Source: Caryophanales bacterium UBA3210
GTDB lineage: Bacteria; Bacillota_I; Bacilli_A; RFN20; CAG-449
Length of the DNA: 24,791 bases
Direction: 5' to 3'
Assembly: GCA_002363635.1 (NCBI GenBank)
Contig: DEWM01000112.1
Coordinates: forward strand, 1-24,791
In this document: piece by piece, positions 7,481 to 17,371 of the stretch
Position numbering within the stretch: position 1 is the stretch's first letter
Layout of the letters: each line of letters begins with the position of its first letter
The notes under the pieces: model-generated
Database searches by the model: none
What the model was told of the DNA's origin: nothing
The model's input: the letters and a program-made list of their open reading frames with translations, nothing else
Made by a program: the position numbers and the translations under genes

Positions 7481-8390
7481 AGTTATTATTGACGAAAACT
7501 ATTCTAGTGAAAGACTTGATGCTTTCTTAACAAAAATCCTTGAAGGTAAGACTAGATCTTACTGTCAAAAGATGATTGAAGAAGAAAGAGTTTTAGTCAA
7601 TTCAAAAATCGTTACAAAGTCTTCTTTAAAATTAAAAGAAGGTGATGTAGTCGAATATGACTTACTTATCGATAAACCTCTAGAAATCGTTAAAAAAGAC
7701 ATTAAACTTGATGTTTTATATGAAGATGAAGATTTACTGGTCATTAATAAACCAAGGGGAATGGTAGTTCATCCTTCTAATGGTCATTATGATGGAGACA
7801 CATTAGTAAATGCTTTATTATATTCAGTTAAGGATTTATCTTCAATTAACGGTGTAGTTAGACCAGGTATTGTTCATAGAATTGATAAAGATACTTCTGG
7901 TTTACTTGTAGTTGCAAAAAATAATGAGGCTCACTTATTTTTATCAGAACAATTAAAAGACCATTCAATGTATAGAGAATATATGGCAATTACTGAAGGA
8001 GTCATCTCTAATACTGATTTAAAGATTATTGCACCAATTGGAAAAGATCCAAACAATAGATTGAAAAGATGTGTAGATGTCTTTAATGGTAAAGATGCTG
8101 TCACATATGTTCATGTCATTGAAAGATTTAAATCTCACACATTAGTTTCATGTAAACTTGAAACTGGTAGAACTCATCAAATTAGAGTCCATATGAAACA
8201 TATTGGCTTCCCACTTGTTGGAGATCCAGTATATGGAAGAAGACATCAAACTATTCCTTGTGAAGGTCAGATGTTACATGCTTACAAGATTACTTTTAAG
8301 CATCCTAGAACAAAAGAAATGATGACATTTACTTGTGAACCTGATGCAGAATTTAAAAGAGTTCTTGATATTATTAGAGAGGAAAAATAA
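7473..8390 (+). CDS. rluD: RluA-family 23S rRNA pseudouridine synthase (RluD-like)
   Basis: A 305-residue enzyme isomerising uridine to pseudouridine in large-subunit rRNA. Residues 1-75 form an S4 RNA-binding domain (ERLDAFLTKIL, then KMIEEERVLVNSK). The catalytic domain has VINKPRGMVVHPS, the signature HRIDKDTSGLLVVAK with catalytic D138, and LETGRTHQIRVHMKHIG with GDPVYG. This domain order and length match RluD and its Bacillus homologue YlyB, which sits in the same lspA-linked position. The start overlaps lspA by 8 bases, so translation is probably coupled. RluD-type target helix specificity is inferred from synteny; the enzyme class is certain. Confidence 0.92.
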   Translation: MNKVIIDENYSSERLDAFLTKILEGKTRSYCQKMIEEERVLVNSKIVTKSSLKLKEGDVVEYDLLIDKPLEIVKKDIKLDVLYEDEDLLVINKPRGMVVHPSNGHYDGDTLVNALLYSVKDLSSINGVVRPGIVHRIDKDTSGLLVVAKNNEAHLFLSEQLKDHSMYREYMAITEGVISNTDLKIIAPIGKDPNNRLKRCVDVFNGKDAVTYVHVIERFKSHTLVSCKLETGRTHQIRVHMKHIGFPLVGDPVYGRRHQTIPCEGQMLHAYKITFKHPRTKEMMTFTCEPDAEFKRVLDIIREEK

Positions 8391-8392
8391 AT

Positions 8393-8761
8393 ATGTCAGA
8401 TGATATCAAAAAAACTCAAGAAAATGATAAAATTGAGGAAATTGAATTAACTGAAGAAGAAAAGCAAATTATTGAGGAAAATAAGAAAACACTTAAAGAT
8501 TATAAAGAAGATTTCTTAATGTCTCTTGGCTCAAATATTGCTGCATTATTTGCGTTTGTAATGTTTATTGTTATCTTAATAAAAGATGGAAAAGGACTTA
8601 TCGCTGTTCCTGTCATGATGGGAGGCTTGTCCATCGGTTCAGTTTTATTAAGAGATTTTATTAAATATAAAAAAGCAGTTTTTATGATTTCTGCAGTATT
8701 ATGTTATTTATTAGCTATAGCGGGATTAATTGGATTTATCATTTTAGATATTAAAATTTAA
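8393..8761 (+). CDS. Small membrane protein of unknown function
   Basis: A 122-residue protein that I do not recognise. Residues 1-45 are highly charged and probably helical (rich in Glu, Lys and Asp). Three hydrophobic segments follow at roughly 52-66, 69-86 and 94-120. The likely topology has the charged head in the cytoplasm. It starts 2 bases after the rluD stop, with AGAGAGGA upstream, and is the last gene of the ileS operon before a strong terminator. No cysteine lipobox or catalytic motif is visible. Codon use is the same as in the operon, so it appears native. Confidence 0.75.
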   Translation: MSDDIKKTQENDKIEEIELTEEEKQIIEENKKTLKDYKEDFLMSLGSNIAALFAFVMFIVILIKDGKGLIAVPVMMGGLSIGSVLLRDFIKYKKAVFMISAVLCYLLAIAGLIGFIILDIKI

Positions 8762-8784
8762 GCTTTATATTTATATAGAAATTA

Positions 8785-8817
8785 AACACTTTGTCGGAAA
8801 AACGACAAGGTGTTTTT
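8785..8817 (+). terminator. Rho-independent terminator of the ileS operon
   Basis: A 12-bp stem, AACACTTTGTCG (8785-8796) with CGACAAGGTGTT (8803-8814) including one T-G pair, has a 6-base loop and a T run. Confidence 0.92.
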
Positions 8818-8885
8818 GTTCGCTTATTATTTTCAACACAAATTTAAAAAATGTTGGATTTTTTTTATTTAATTTCATAAAAATG

Positions 8886-8914
8886 TTTAAAAATTTTAAC
8901 TACAATACTATAGT
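8886..8914 (+). promoter_or_regulatory. Probable promoter of the giant gene
   Basis: TTTAAA (8886-8891) and TATAGT (8909-8914) are spaced by 17 bases. The predicted start near 8921 leaves a short leader with a strong GAGGGGAG ribosome site before the ATG at 8942. Confidence 0.5.
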
Positions 8915-8919
8915 ATTGT
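8902..8919. promoter_or_regulatory. 18-bp perfect palindrome, candidate operator
   Basis: ACAATACTATAGTATTGT is its own reverse complement over 18 bases with no gap. It covers the likely -10 box of the giant gene, so a bound dimeric repressor would block initiation. It has no G+C core or T run and is not a terminator. The operator role is inferred from position and symmetry. Confidence 0.55.
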
Positions 8920-8941
8920 TAGAAAAAAAGAGAGGGGAGCT

Positions 8942-11900
8942 ATGAAGTATAAAAAACTTATTGCTTTAGGGGTAGCAGATTTAGGTTTAGTAGGTTTTAG
9001 TACCTATACTTTTACTTTGGCAGAAAAAGCTGCTCATAAGATAGATGCGACAAACGCAGCGTTCGATACTTCAACTTTAACAAAAACTAAAGCTATACCT
9101 AATGATGGATCTAATCCATCTTCTTGGTCAGTTCTTGAAAACTTACAGTACGCTTCATATTATCTAGATACAAATAGAGGATGGAAGGCTGTAACTACTG
9201 GTAATGTATCTTCTAATGCTGGTGTTAATGTTACTCAAGGTGTTAAAAATATTAGAATTGTTGAAAATGATTATATGTTTCAACAAGCAATTTCCTATTC
9301 TAATATGGTAAGCGTTGCTTCACAAAAATTTTATAATGGTCAAAAAGCTTTTATTCGTAATGGCTCATGTTCTTCATTAGATGACGCTACTTTTGGAGAT
9401 CAAGTAAGTACTGTTGAATATAGTTATATTTATCAAAAATATGGTTTCTTACCTAATCAACTTAATTCTTACTATTATGGTGAAGAATCTATTTTAGATA
9501 CTTCTAAAGTAACTCTTCAACCTGATGGAAACTATTTAATCTCTGTTGATTTAGACCTTGATTATGGTCCTATCAACTCTAGAAGAGAAGTTGTTACTAA
9601 TGGTGGAGCGGAAGGTTTCCCAACATATTCATTAGTACATGCAGATATTACGATTACTCCTGAATGGAAAGTTCTTCAAATTGATACTCATGATAAATAT
9701 GTCTTAAATAAAAACATTGGACTAGGAGTTATTGCCGCTAGTTGTGATTCATATTTAACTGAAACATTTGAATATGGAGCAAGTATTGATTTAGACACAG
9801 TCAATTTCTTTAAATCTCACTTTAATGATGTAGCAAGTGATGTTGTCATTGAAAATAAAGAAAAGACTGCTTTAGATTATTTACAAAACATGACTAATTT
9901 AGTTTCTAAAGATACTATTTTAGATGTCAAAGTTGATGGGGATAAGAATTATTTAAATGGTCAACTTGAATTTGATTTAATGAACAAAGGTTTAGTTCAA
10001 TTAAATCTTGATGAAAAATATTTTATTCGTTATTACAACAATAGATTAAAGACTTCTTTAAATGGTCTTAATCTATCTTTTGATGAACAATTTATTACTC
10101 ATTTACTTACTTTACTTCCAGAAGGCGGTTCTTCTCAAGAACTAGATTTAGCGTCTATTGATGTATCTAAATATGTTGGAGAAGATTTTAATGTCCAAGA
10201 AATGATTGACCAATTGATGTCGTCATTTAAATTACGTTATGAAGATAATACTGCTCTTGTTAATTTAGGTGTAGATTATCATGGCATCTATTTAAATGGT
10301 GATATTAAGTTTGATAAAGAATCAATGGACTTAATTGATATTAAGGCTCAACTAGGTTATAACGATGTACTTGTAGATTTATCTTTAGCATCATCTCCTA
10401 AATTTAATGGAGATAAATTTAGTTCGGATAAAATCAATTACCACGAAATGAAAAATGCTATGTGGGTAATTGATTCAGTTAAAGATATTGTAGGATATGA
10501 AGGTTATGAAATTGATACTTCATATACTTACAAAGATTTAGATTTTAAGATTGTAGGTCAAGTTACTAAAAACCTTGATGTCAATTTTGATATAAATTTC
10601 GCGCGAACTAATAAACCAAATGATAAAAAGAAATTATCTTTTGTTAAGAAAGGTAAAGTATATTATTTAGGTTATGGTAATTTAAAAGTTCAGGCAAATG
10701 AAGATAATCTTGTTTCAGTCTTAAAAGATTTATTAAGTGTCTATCAAGATTCTACTGAAATTAATCCTATTGACTCGTCTACTATTATTGAAGGAATTGA
10801 TCATGCTTTTGAGATGGTCGATACACTTGAAGTAGATGAAAAAGGTAAAGTTAAATTTTCAGTAACTGATGATAATAAGAATAACTATACAGTTTATGTC
10901 GATAGAGATGAAAATAATAATTTAGTTACTTCTTTAGAAAATCCTGGAGTAAGCTTACTCGTTAAAGAATTTGATGGAGAAATTAATTTAGATTTAGATG
11001 AAACTAAAGTTCTTGATGAAGATGATTTATCTAAAGTTGCCTCTTTAGGACTTGATTTACGTTCATCATTAAATGAAAAAGTCTTATCAAGTGAAATTAA
11101 TTTATCTATTAATGAAGAAAAGATTAAGACAGACATTATTGGTAATATCAAATTCGATAATGAAAAATATCTAATCCAATTAAACGCAAATAAGGATTTA
11201 GATTTAAGTCTTACTATCTATGGGGATGGTAAATATGCTTATGTTACTTGTATATATAATCAAGTTGATATCAATTTTAAATTAGAACAAGATGACGCGA
11301 TTTCTTTATATCATTCTACATATGAAGTTCTTAACCAATATTATGGAGAAGAATTAACTTCTAAAATTGATGAAATTAAGAACTTAATGACTAATTCTCA
11401 AAATAATTTAACTGTCGAATCTTTTGCAAATTTCATTTATTACTTAATTGATTCAAATATCGAGTATGATGTAAGTATTTCTGAACAAGATGATGTTTTA
11501 GTCTTTGATTATAATGGAGAATATGGTTTAGGCCAGGCTACATTTAAAGAAGATAAAAAGACTAATAATTACATTATTACTGGTAGTTATGAAGATAAAT
11601 TTAATGGTAAATTAATTATTAATCATGAAAAACTTGATTATGTTCTTGATGAAAATATTTATTTTACTCCTCTTAACAATGTTAAGAATGCTTCTTGGGC
11701 AGTTGAAGCAGTTCATGATATTTCATCTTTCAAAGGATATTCTTTAGTAGGTGATACTTCATATAAAGACATTAATTTTAATTTAGAGTTCTTGTATGAC
11801 TATAAAAAGAATATTAAGACAACAATTAATATTGCATATGAAGGTTATAATCACGATTTAATCATTACTAAAATTGATAATTCATATTATCTAGAATTAG

Positions 11901-14900
11901 GAAATATTAAATTAACATGTAATCAAGATTCTTTAGATAAATATCTAGAGAAGATTATGGAATTATCTTCAAAAGAAGAAAATTTATCTAAAGTAGATCA
12001 AGATAAATTAATTAGTTCAACAAAAGAGATTATTTCTCAGCATACACTTTTAGTAGAATCACTTTCTTTTGATAAAGAAAATCCTCAGTTTGTCACTACT
12101 ATTGTTTTAGATAAGAAACCTTATTTATTATCTTTAGGAGGAGAGAACGGATTATATGAAATTTCTTGTAAAGAAGATTCTTCATATTTAGCAGCGTTAA
12201 CGCTCAGTGAATATACAAATGAAGTTACTTTAAATGAAAATAATTATTTATCTATAGAAGAAGTAGAAGTTTTAATTTCATATTTAACAAACATCTATGA
12301 TGAAGGTAAAGATAAAGTATTTAGTATTGATTTAAATGCAGATTTAGATATTGAAGGAATTAAATTATCTTTAAACGGACAAGTTAATTTAAATAATTCT
12401 GTCGTGTCTTCCGCGTTTGTAGTATCTTACAAAGACCATGATGTAAAAGTTAATGCATATGCTTTAGATGATGCTTCTTATTTAGACGTAGAATATGAAG
12501 GCCTTTCATATGGCTTTAAAGTTTCAAAAACAGAAATTGATTCATTAATTAAAGAAGGAACATCTATTGCATTAGATTTAATTGATGAACAAAAAGCAAA
12601 AGAAATTAATTTTGAAGAAATTGAAAACATCATTAAGAAGATTTTAAAGACATCTTATGAAGATGAAGTAAGAATTGAAAAAGAAAATGATAAATTTAAT
12701 TTTATTTATTTAGATAATGTCATTTCTTTATCTGATAAGACTGTTGAAGGTAAAGTACTTGGTAATACCTTTGTAGCCTCTATAAGTGAATTAAAAGATG
12801 TCTCATTTAATCCAAATGATAAAATTTATTATGCTCCTATTAATGGTCTAACTAACGTTAAAGGTTATTTAGATTATTATAAAGAAATTAAAGAATACAA
12901 AGGATATTCTTTAGTAGGACAAGTATCTTATTTAGATTACACATTTAATGTTGAATCTCATATTGATTCTTCATTAAATGAAAAGACAATCTTAACTATT
13001 ACATATTTAGATAAAGACCATATTATATATATCGATTACATTGATGAAAAAGCATATATCACATTTGGAGAAATTTCTTTATCATGTAGTAAAGATAAAG
13101 CTTCTTCTTATATCCTTGAATTAATTTCCTTAATTCCAGAAGATAAAGCAAATTCATTAGAAGTAAAAGAAGTAGTTAAAGAATTCTTAGATAACCATAA
13201 TGATTTATTAAAATCAATTGCATTAAATGAAAATGGCATTAAGTTAACAGGTAAATATGCTGAAAATGAATATGTCTTAGATTTAGTTAAGGTAGAAGAC
13301 GGATTTAAATTCTTATCATCAAATGATAAATATGAAGTTAATTTAACTTTAACTAATGAAGATGTTTCTTTAGTAAGAAGAGAAGAAAATTATTTTGATG
13401 AAGATGATATTGATCAATTAATTTCATATGTCAAAGACATTTATTCAAGTGTCAAAGATATGAATTTCTCAGCGTTAGTAAATTTAAGTGCGAAAATCGA
13501 CGATGTTCCTTGTGTCTTAGAATCTAGAATTTCTGCATTAAATAATGAATATAAAGTTGATTTACTAACTAAAGCTTCTTTAAAAGATGGAGAAGAATTA
13601 GTTAAGGCAGTTATTAACGTTTATAAGACTTCTTCTTATTTAACTTTATATTATGATAATCATGTTTATGGATTTAAATTTGATACAACAGACTTTGAAA
13701 CTCTAATTAAGAATTACAAAGCTATTTATAAAGAGATTACAAATAAAGAATTAGAATTTAATTCATCTGATTTAGATGTAATTACATATTTAAATAAATT
13801 CTTAAGTAATTCATATGAAAATGATGCTTCAATTGATTTAAATAACGATAAATTAACGGTGTCTTATAAAGAAGATGTCATTTCTTTATCTAAAGTTAAT
13901 GATAATTATCTTTTAGATGCAGATATTGAAGGTTATAAGGTTAATATTCTTTTAGATAATATCGATGTTGATTTTACTGTTGATAGCAATGTTAAATATG
14001 TTGAAGTAGACGGACTAGATAACGCATTATCTTATATTGATTATGTAAAAGATATTATTAATTATAAAGGTTATGAACTAGTCGGTTCAGCGTCTTATAA
14101 AGGACTTAATTTAGATTATAGAGTAGATATTGATTCTTCATTTAACGTTAATACAAATATTGTATTAAGAAATCCTAATGAAAGAATTAATATCAACATC
14201 GAATATTTTGAAAATGTAGTCTATTTAGAAGTTGGAAATATTAATGTAAGTTGCTCTAAAGATGATTTATTAGAAGTCCTTGCAAAGACATTAAAATTAT
14301 TTAATATCGAACTTAAAGGTTTCTCTATAAAAGAGACTTTAAACATTGTCGAAAATCTCAATGTTAAATTAGATTCATTCAAAGTTAATGAAAATGATTT
14401 AATGTTATCTCTTCTTTATAATGAAAAGGTTTTTAACGGTCAAATCACATTTGAAAATGATTGTATTAATGTAACTACAGATGCTTTAGATACATTTAGT
14501 TTAAAGATTAATGAATTTAAAGAAGATCTAAAACATGAAAGTACAAAAGTCTACTTATCATATGATGATATTTCAGAATTATATGACTTAGGTAAAGAAG
14601 TTTATGATTTATATCAGTCAAAAGCTTTAGGTCTACATGTAAGTGCAGTTGATAAAACTAATCAATATTTCTCATCATTAACAGGTGATATTACGTTAAA
14701 TTCACTTGATGCAATGAAGTTTGATATTAAGTTAGAAGGTAACTATAACATCACATTAAACGCAACTGTTATCGATAATAAAGCTTATGTTAAGGCTCAA
14801 TATATTTCTAAAGGACAAGTAAATGAAGCTGGAGTTAAATTAGGCGATAACATTTATGAACTTGATTTTGCCTTTACTTATACATCATTTAAAGAAACAG

Positions 14901-17305
14901 TTCTTAAATCAGTTGGTATTTTAAATACTGCATATGATTTAGGCATTGATATATCTTCATTTGATTCATCTTCCTTAATGGACAAACTTACTGAAGATAA
15001 GATTATTGAATATATTAATTTAGGATTAGATGGAGATTATTTATCTAAGTTCTTCATTAATATCAATAACCATGTAACTGAAGTTAAGTACGATACATAT
15101 TCATTCTTCATTAAGAAAAATGATGATAATAACTTAGTTATTAGTACTGATATTGATTCTTATTCAGTAAGTGTAGAAGTTCTTAAAGATACTAAAGTAG
15201 TAGAAGTTGATACTGATACTAAATATGTCGATGTTGATGTAGAAAAAGAATTCTCATACATCACAAAATATGCTTTAGATATTGCTTCATACCAAGGCTA
15301 TAATATCCACGCTGATTTTGATTATAAGAATGTTAATTACGATCTTGATTTAGCTATTGATGATGATTTCTCATTATATGCAGATGTAGTTATTACTATA
15401 ACTAACGACGAAAAGAAAGAACCTCATCACATTAAAGTATTCTTTAAAGATGATATTATCTCACTCATTTATGGAGGAGTTTCTTGCCAGATTGATAAAG
15501 ATAATATTAAAGGCTTAATTAAAGATATTTCTGGTTTACTTGCATTAGATTCTACAAGTGAAGAAAGTGTAAATGATGTAGTAACTTATATTACTGATTA
15601 TGTCACTGCGCTTAAGTTTAAAGATGAACAAGTAATAGGCGCAGATTTACATCTACTTGGTTCTTCTTATAAGATTAATTTAAAACTTGCAGAAGATGAA
15701 GGTATTAATAAAGGCTATAAATTCATTATTAATGATTCTCTTAATACTATTGAAGTTAATGGCTTAATTACTGAAAACAAAGATAAAGTAGTCGTAGAAG
15801 AAGCTTCTTACTTAGATGAAAAGGCAATTAATGAAATCATTAAACTTGCAAATGAAGCTAAGAAGATATACTCCAATAAGCAGTTCTACGTTGAAGGTAA
15901 TCTTGATTTAGATATAGATAAATCTACTTCATATCATATCAACGCTCAAGTTAGAGGTGATTTCGTAGATCATACAAAACAAGTTTATGATTTACATGCT
16001 GAAGTTACTGATAATAATAAGCGTGGTGCAAACGTCATTTATGGAGATTTCCATTTTGAAAATGATATGGTCTATGTAAACGCTAAATACGGTGAATACA
16101 TGGATATTAAAGTCAAGTTTGCACGTACTGATGTCTATAAAGCAGTTAATACATTACTTGATAAACTTGAAGCTTCCCCATTTGCGGATGGTAATTATGT
16201 AATGAACCAAGATGTAATGGACTTAATCAATAAAATTTTGACTAGACTTGATCCAGCATCTCAAGTTGATGATCCAATTGGTAATATTACTAAACCAAAA
16301 GCAAATTCAGTTGGAGAAATCTTTGATTATATTGAGAAAATTGTTTCATTAGACATTGAACATTTACTCGGATTAACTTTTGAGAATAACAAAATTAAGA
16401 TTAATTATGGTAATCCATCATTTGTAAATGCTCAAATTACTCATGATGATGAAGGTCATATTACAGTTGCTGGTAATGGTTCATATGACAATATGACAAT
16501 TAGAAATGGCAACTTAAAAGTCTTAGATTATGTCAAACGTTCATTTAAAGATGAAGGTTATACATATATGGAAGATGTTGTCCCACTTGCTGCAGGTGTT
16601 ATGAATACAATTAACACTAGAAAATATGATGGCGGAGGTACAATTAATGCATCAATATTTGTTATTAATGTTGAAGCAAAAATTGAAGCTCTTAAGATGG
16701 AAGTTGATGAACATGGTAATCCATATGGATATATTAAATTAAAGATTCCAAATATTTATAAGATTACTAAAGGCACTGGTATATTTTCTAAAGAAGTTAA
16801 ATCAGATATTCATCCTATTATCTTCTTTGATAAAGATGGAAAGGTATATATAAGTAGAACATTAAATTACAAAAAGAATGTGCCTACAACTGAATACATC
16901 CATTATGATTCTATGAAAGAATTTGGAGATGATCTAATTAATGCAATTGTTTGGATGGGTTATTTCAATGAAGATGTCTTGAATTTACTTATGGATAGTA
17001 AGTCAACTCAACAAGAAGCAAATATCCTTAAATCTTATACTCATAACGGCAATTCATACACATTGGGACTTGGCATGGAATGCTTGACTGATAAAGTAAG
17101 CTCTGCAAATATTACATTCAATTTAGTAGATAAAGAAGTTTCTACTAGTGAAGGAACAAAGACAGAAAAATTCCTTAACAGTGTAAGCGGAAAGGCTAAA
17201 GTATATGTTGATTTAACATTCAATTTAGCGTTAAATTCTATTGGAACAGTTGACTATACAGGTATGCCTACTCCTGAATCAATGAGAAATAATAATAAAT
17301 TATAA
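8942..17305 (+). CDS. Giant repetitive beta-rich exported protein, 2787 residues
   Basis: I do not recognise a named family. Residues 1-5 are basic and 6-28 hydrophobic, consistent with a signal peptide or N-terminal anchor. There is no lipobox Cys, no LPxTG and no C-terminal membrane segment. Residues about 40-290 form a distinct N-terminal domain. From about 300 to 2520 the protein alternates beta-strand pairs of 10-20 residues with short amphipathic helices. Five copies of a roughly 400-residue unit are anchored by GY at G521, G932, G1321, G1710 and G2119. Residues about 2530-2787 form another unique domain ending in MRNNNKL. The pattern of curved beta-sheet plus helix resembles LolA/LppX-type lipid-binding lipoprotein folds, but this is only a hypothesis. 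Asp, Asn, Lys, Ser and Leu are abundant and Cys is rare. The gene is transcribed alone and has native codon use with no frameshift. Confidence 0.85.
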   Translation: MKYKKLIALGVADLGLVGFSTYTFTLAEKAAHKIDATNAAFDTSTLTKTKAIPNDGSNPSSWSVLENLQYASYYLDTNRGWKAVTTGNVSSNAGVNVTQGVKNIRIVENDYMFQQAISYSNMVSVASQKFYNGQKAFIRNGSCSSLDDATFGDQVSTVEYSYIYQKYGFLPNQLNSYYYGEESILDTSKVTLQPDGNYLISVDLDLDYGPINSRREVVTNGGAEGFPTYSLVHADITITPEWKVLQIDTHDKYVLNKNIGLGVIAASCDSYLTETFEYGASIDLDTVNFFKSHFNDVASDVVIENKEKTALDYLQNMTNLVSKDTILDVKVDGDKNYLNGQLEFDLMNKGLVQLNLDEKYFIRYYNNRLKTSLNGLNLSFDEQFITHLLTLLPEGGSSQELDLASIDVSKYVGEDFNVQEMIDQLMSSFKLRYEDNTALVNLGVDYHGIYLNGDIKFDKESMDLIDIKAQLGYNDVLVDLSLASSPKFNGDKFSSDKINYHEMKNAMWVIDSVKDIVGYEGYEIDTSYTYKDLDFKIVGQVTKNLDVNFDINFARTNKPNDKKKLSFVKKGKVYYLGYGNLKVQANEDNLVSVLKDLLSVYQDSTEINPIDSSTIIEGIDHAFEMVDTLEVDEKGKVKFSVTDDNKNNYTVYVDRDENNNLVTSLENPGVSLLVKEFDGEINLDLDETKVLDEDDLSKVASLGLDLRSSLNEKVLSSEINLSINEEKIKTDIIGNIKFDNEKYLIQLNANKDLDLSLTIYGDGKYAYVTCIYNQVDINFKLEQDDAISLYHSTYEVLNQYYGEELTSKIDEIKNLMTNSQNNLTVESFANFIYYLIDSNIEYDVSISEQDDVLVFDYNGEYGLGQATFKEDKKTNNYIITGSYEDKFNGKLIINHEKLDYVLDENIYFTPLNNVKNASWAVEAVHDISSFKGYSLVGDTSYKDINFNLEFLYDYKKNIKTTINIAYEGYNHDLIITKIDNSYYLELGNIKLTCNQDSLDKYLEKIMELSSKEENLSKVDQDKLISSTKEIISQHTLLVESLSFDKENPQFVTTIVLDKKPYLLSLGGENGLYEISCKEDSSYLAALTLSEYTNEVTLNENNYLSIEEVEVLISYLTNIYDEGKDKVFSIDLNADLDIEGIKLSLNGQVNLNNSVVSSAFVVSYKDHDVKVNAYALDDASYLDVEYEGLSYGFKVSKTEIDSLIKEGTSIALDLIDEQKAKEINFEEIENIIKKILKTSYEDEVRIEKENDKFNFIYLDNVISLSDKTVEGKVLGNTFVASISELKDVSFNPNDKIYYAPINGLTNVKGYLDYYKEIKEYKGYSLVGQVSYLDYTFNVESHIDSSLNEKTILTITYLDKDHIIYIDYIDEKAYITFGEISLSCSKDKASSYILELISLIPEDKANSLEVKEVVKEFLDNHNDLLKSIALNENGIKLTGKYAENEYVLDLVKVEDGFKFLSSNDKYEVNLTLTNEDVSLVRREENYFDEDDIDQLISYVKDIYSSVKDMNFSALVNLSAKIDDVPCVLESRISALNNEYKVDLLTKASLKDGEELVKAVINVYKTSSYLTLYYDNHVYGFKFDTTDFETLIKNYKAIYKEITNKELEFNSSDLDVITYLNKFLSNSYENDASIDLNNDKLTVSYKEDVISLSKVNDNYLLDADIEGYKVNILLDNIDVDFTVDSNVKYVEVDGLDNALSYIDYVKDIINYKGYELVGSASYKGLNLDYRVDIDSSFNVNTNIVLRNPNERININIEYFENVVYLEVGNINVSCSKDDLLEVLAKTLKLFNIELKGFSIKETLNIVENLNVKLDSFKVNENDLMLSLLYNEKVFNGQITFENDCINVTTDALDTFSLKINEFKEDLKHESTKVYLSYDDISELYDLGKEVYDLYQSKALGLHVSAVDKTNQYFSSLTGDITLNSLDAMKFDIKLEGNYNITLNATVIDNKAYVKAQYISKGQVNEAGVKLGDNIYELDFAFTYTSFKETVLKSVGILNTAYDLGIDISSFDSSSLMDKLTEDKIIEYINLGLDGDYLSKFFININNHVTEVKYDTYSFFIKKNDDNNLVISTDIDSYSVSVEVLKDTKVVEVDTDTKYVDVDVEKEFSYITKYALDIASYQGYNIHADFDYKNVNYDLDLAIDDDFSLYADVVITITNDEKKEPHHIKVFFKDDIISLIYGGVSCQIDKDNIKGLIKDISGLLALDSTSEESVNDVVTYITDYVTALKFKDEQVIGADLHLLGSSYKINLKLAEDEGINKGYKFIINDSLNTIEVNGLITENKDKVVVEEASYLDEKAINEIIKLANEAKKIYSNKQFYVEGNLDLDIDKSTSYHINAQVRGDFVDHTKQVYDLHAEVTDNNKRGANVIYGDFHFENDMVYVNAKYGEYMDIKVKFARTDVYKAVNTLLDKLEASPFADGNYVMNQDVMDLINKILTRLDPASQVDDPIGNITKPKANSVGEIFDYIEKIVSLDIEHLLGLTFENNKIKINYGNPSFVNAQITHDDEGHITVAGNGSYDNMTIRNGNLKVLDYVKRSFKDEGYTYMEDVVPLAAGVMNTINTRKYDGGGTINASIFVINVEAKIEALKMEVDEHGNPYGYIKLKIPNIYKITKGTGIFSKEVKSDIHPIIFFDKDGKVYISRTLNYKKNVPTTEYIHYDSMKEFGDDLINAIVWMGYFNEDVLNLLMDSKSTQQEANILKSYTHNGNSYTLGLGMECLTDKVSSANITFNLVDKEVSTSEGTKTEKFLNSVSGKAKVYVDLTFNLALNSIGTVDYTGMPTPESMRNNNKL
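10451..16120 (+). repeat. Five tandem ~390-410-residue coding repeats
   Basis: Each unit opens with a helix of the type NAMWVIDSVKDI, ASWAVEAVHDI, YLDYYKEI, YIDYVKDI or YITKYALDI. Next comes [YF]-x-GY, a strand, a D/N-rich turn, further strands, a G-[NEG]-[IVL] strand that carries a Cys in units 2-5, and another helix. Anchor spacings are 411, 389, 389 and 409 residues. The DNA is not nearly identical between units, so the duplications are old and kept by selection on protein structure. Confidence 0.75.
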
Positions 17306-17326
17306 TTTATTTATTCTAGTAAAAAG

Positions 17327-17367
17327 AAAAAGCATAGTTGATTTAATTAATTCAATTATGCTTTTTT
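17327..17367. terminator. Bidirectional terminator between convergent genes
   Basis: AAAAAGCATAGTTGA (17327-17341) pairs with TCAATTATGCTTTTT (17352-17366) with one G-T pair. A runs on one side and T runs on the other make it work in both directions, for the giant gene (plus) and rnhC (minus). Confidence 0.88.
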
Positions 17368-17371
17368 AAAC

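Noticed and set aside
10894..11151. Minus-strand open frame of 85 codons inside the giant gene
   Set aside because: Low-complexity Ser/Lys translation opposite a Leu/Asp-rich coding frame, no ribosome site; it is a shadow of the real gene.
17206..17305. Sortase or membrane anchor at the end of the giant protein
   Set aside because: The C-terminus ends in TPESMRNNNKL with no LPxTG, no hydrophobic helix and no basic tail.
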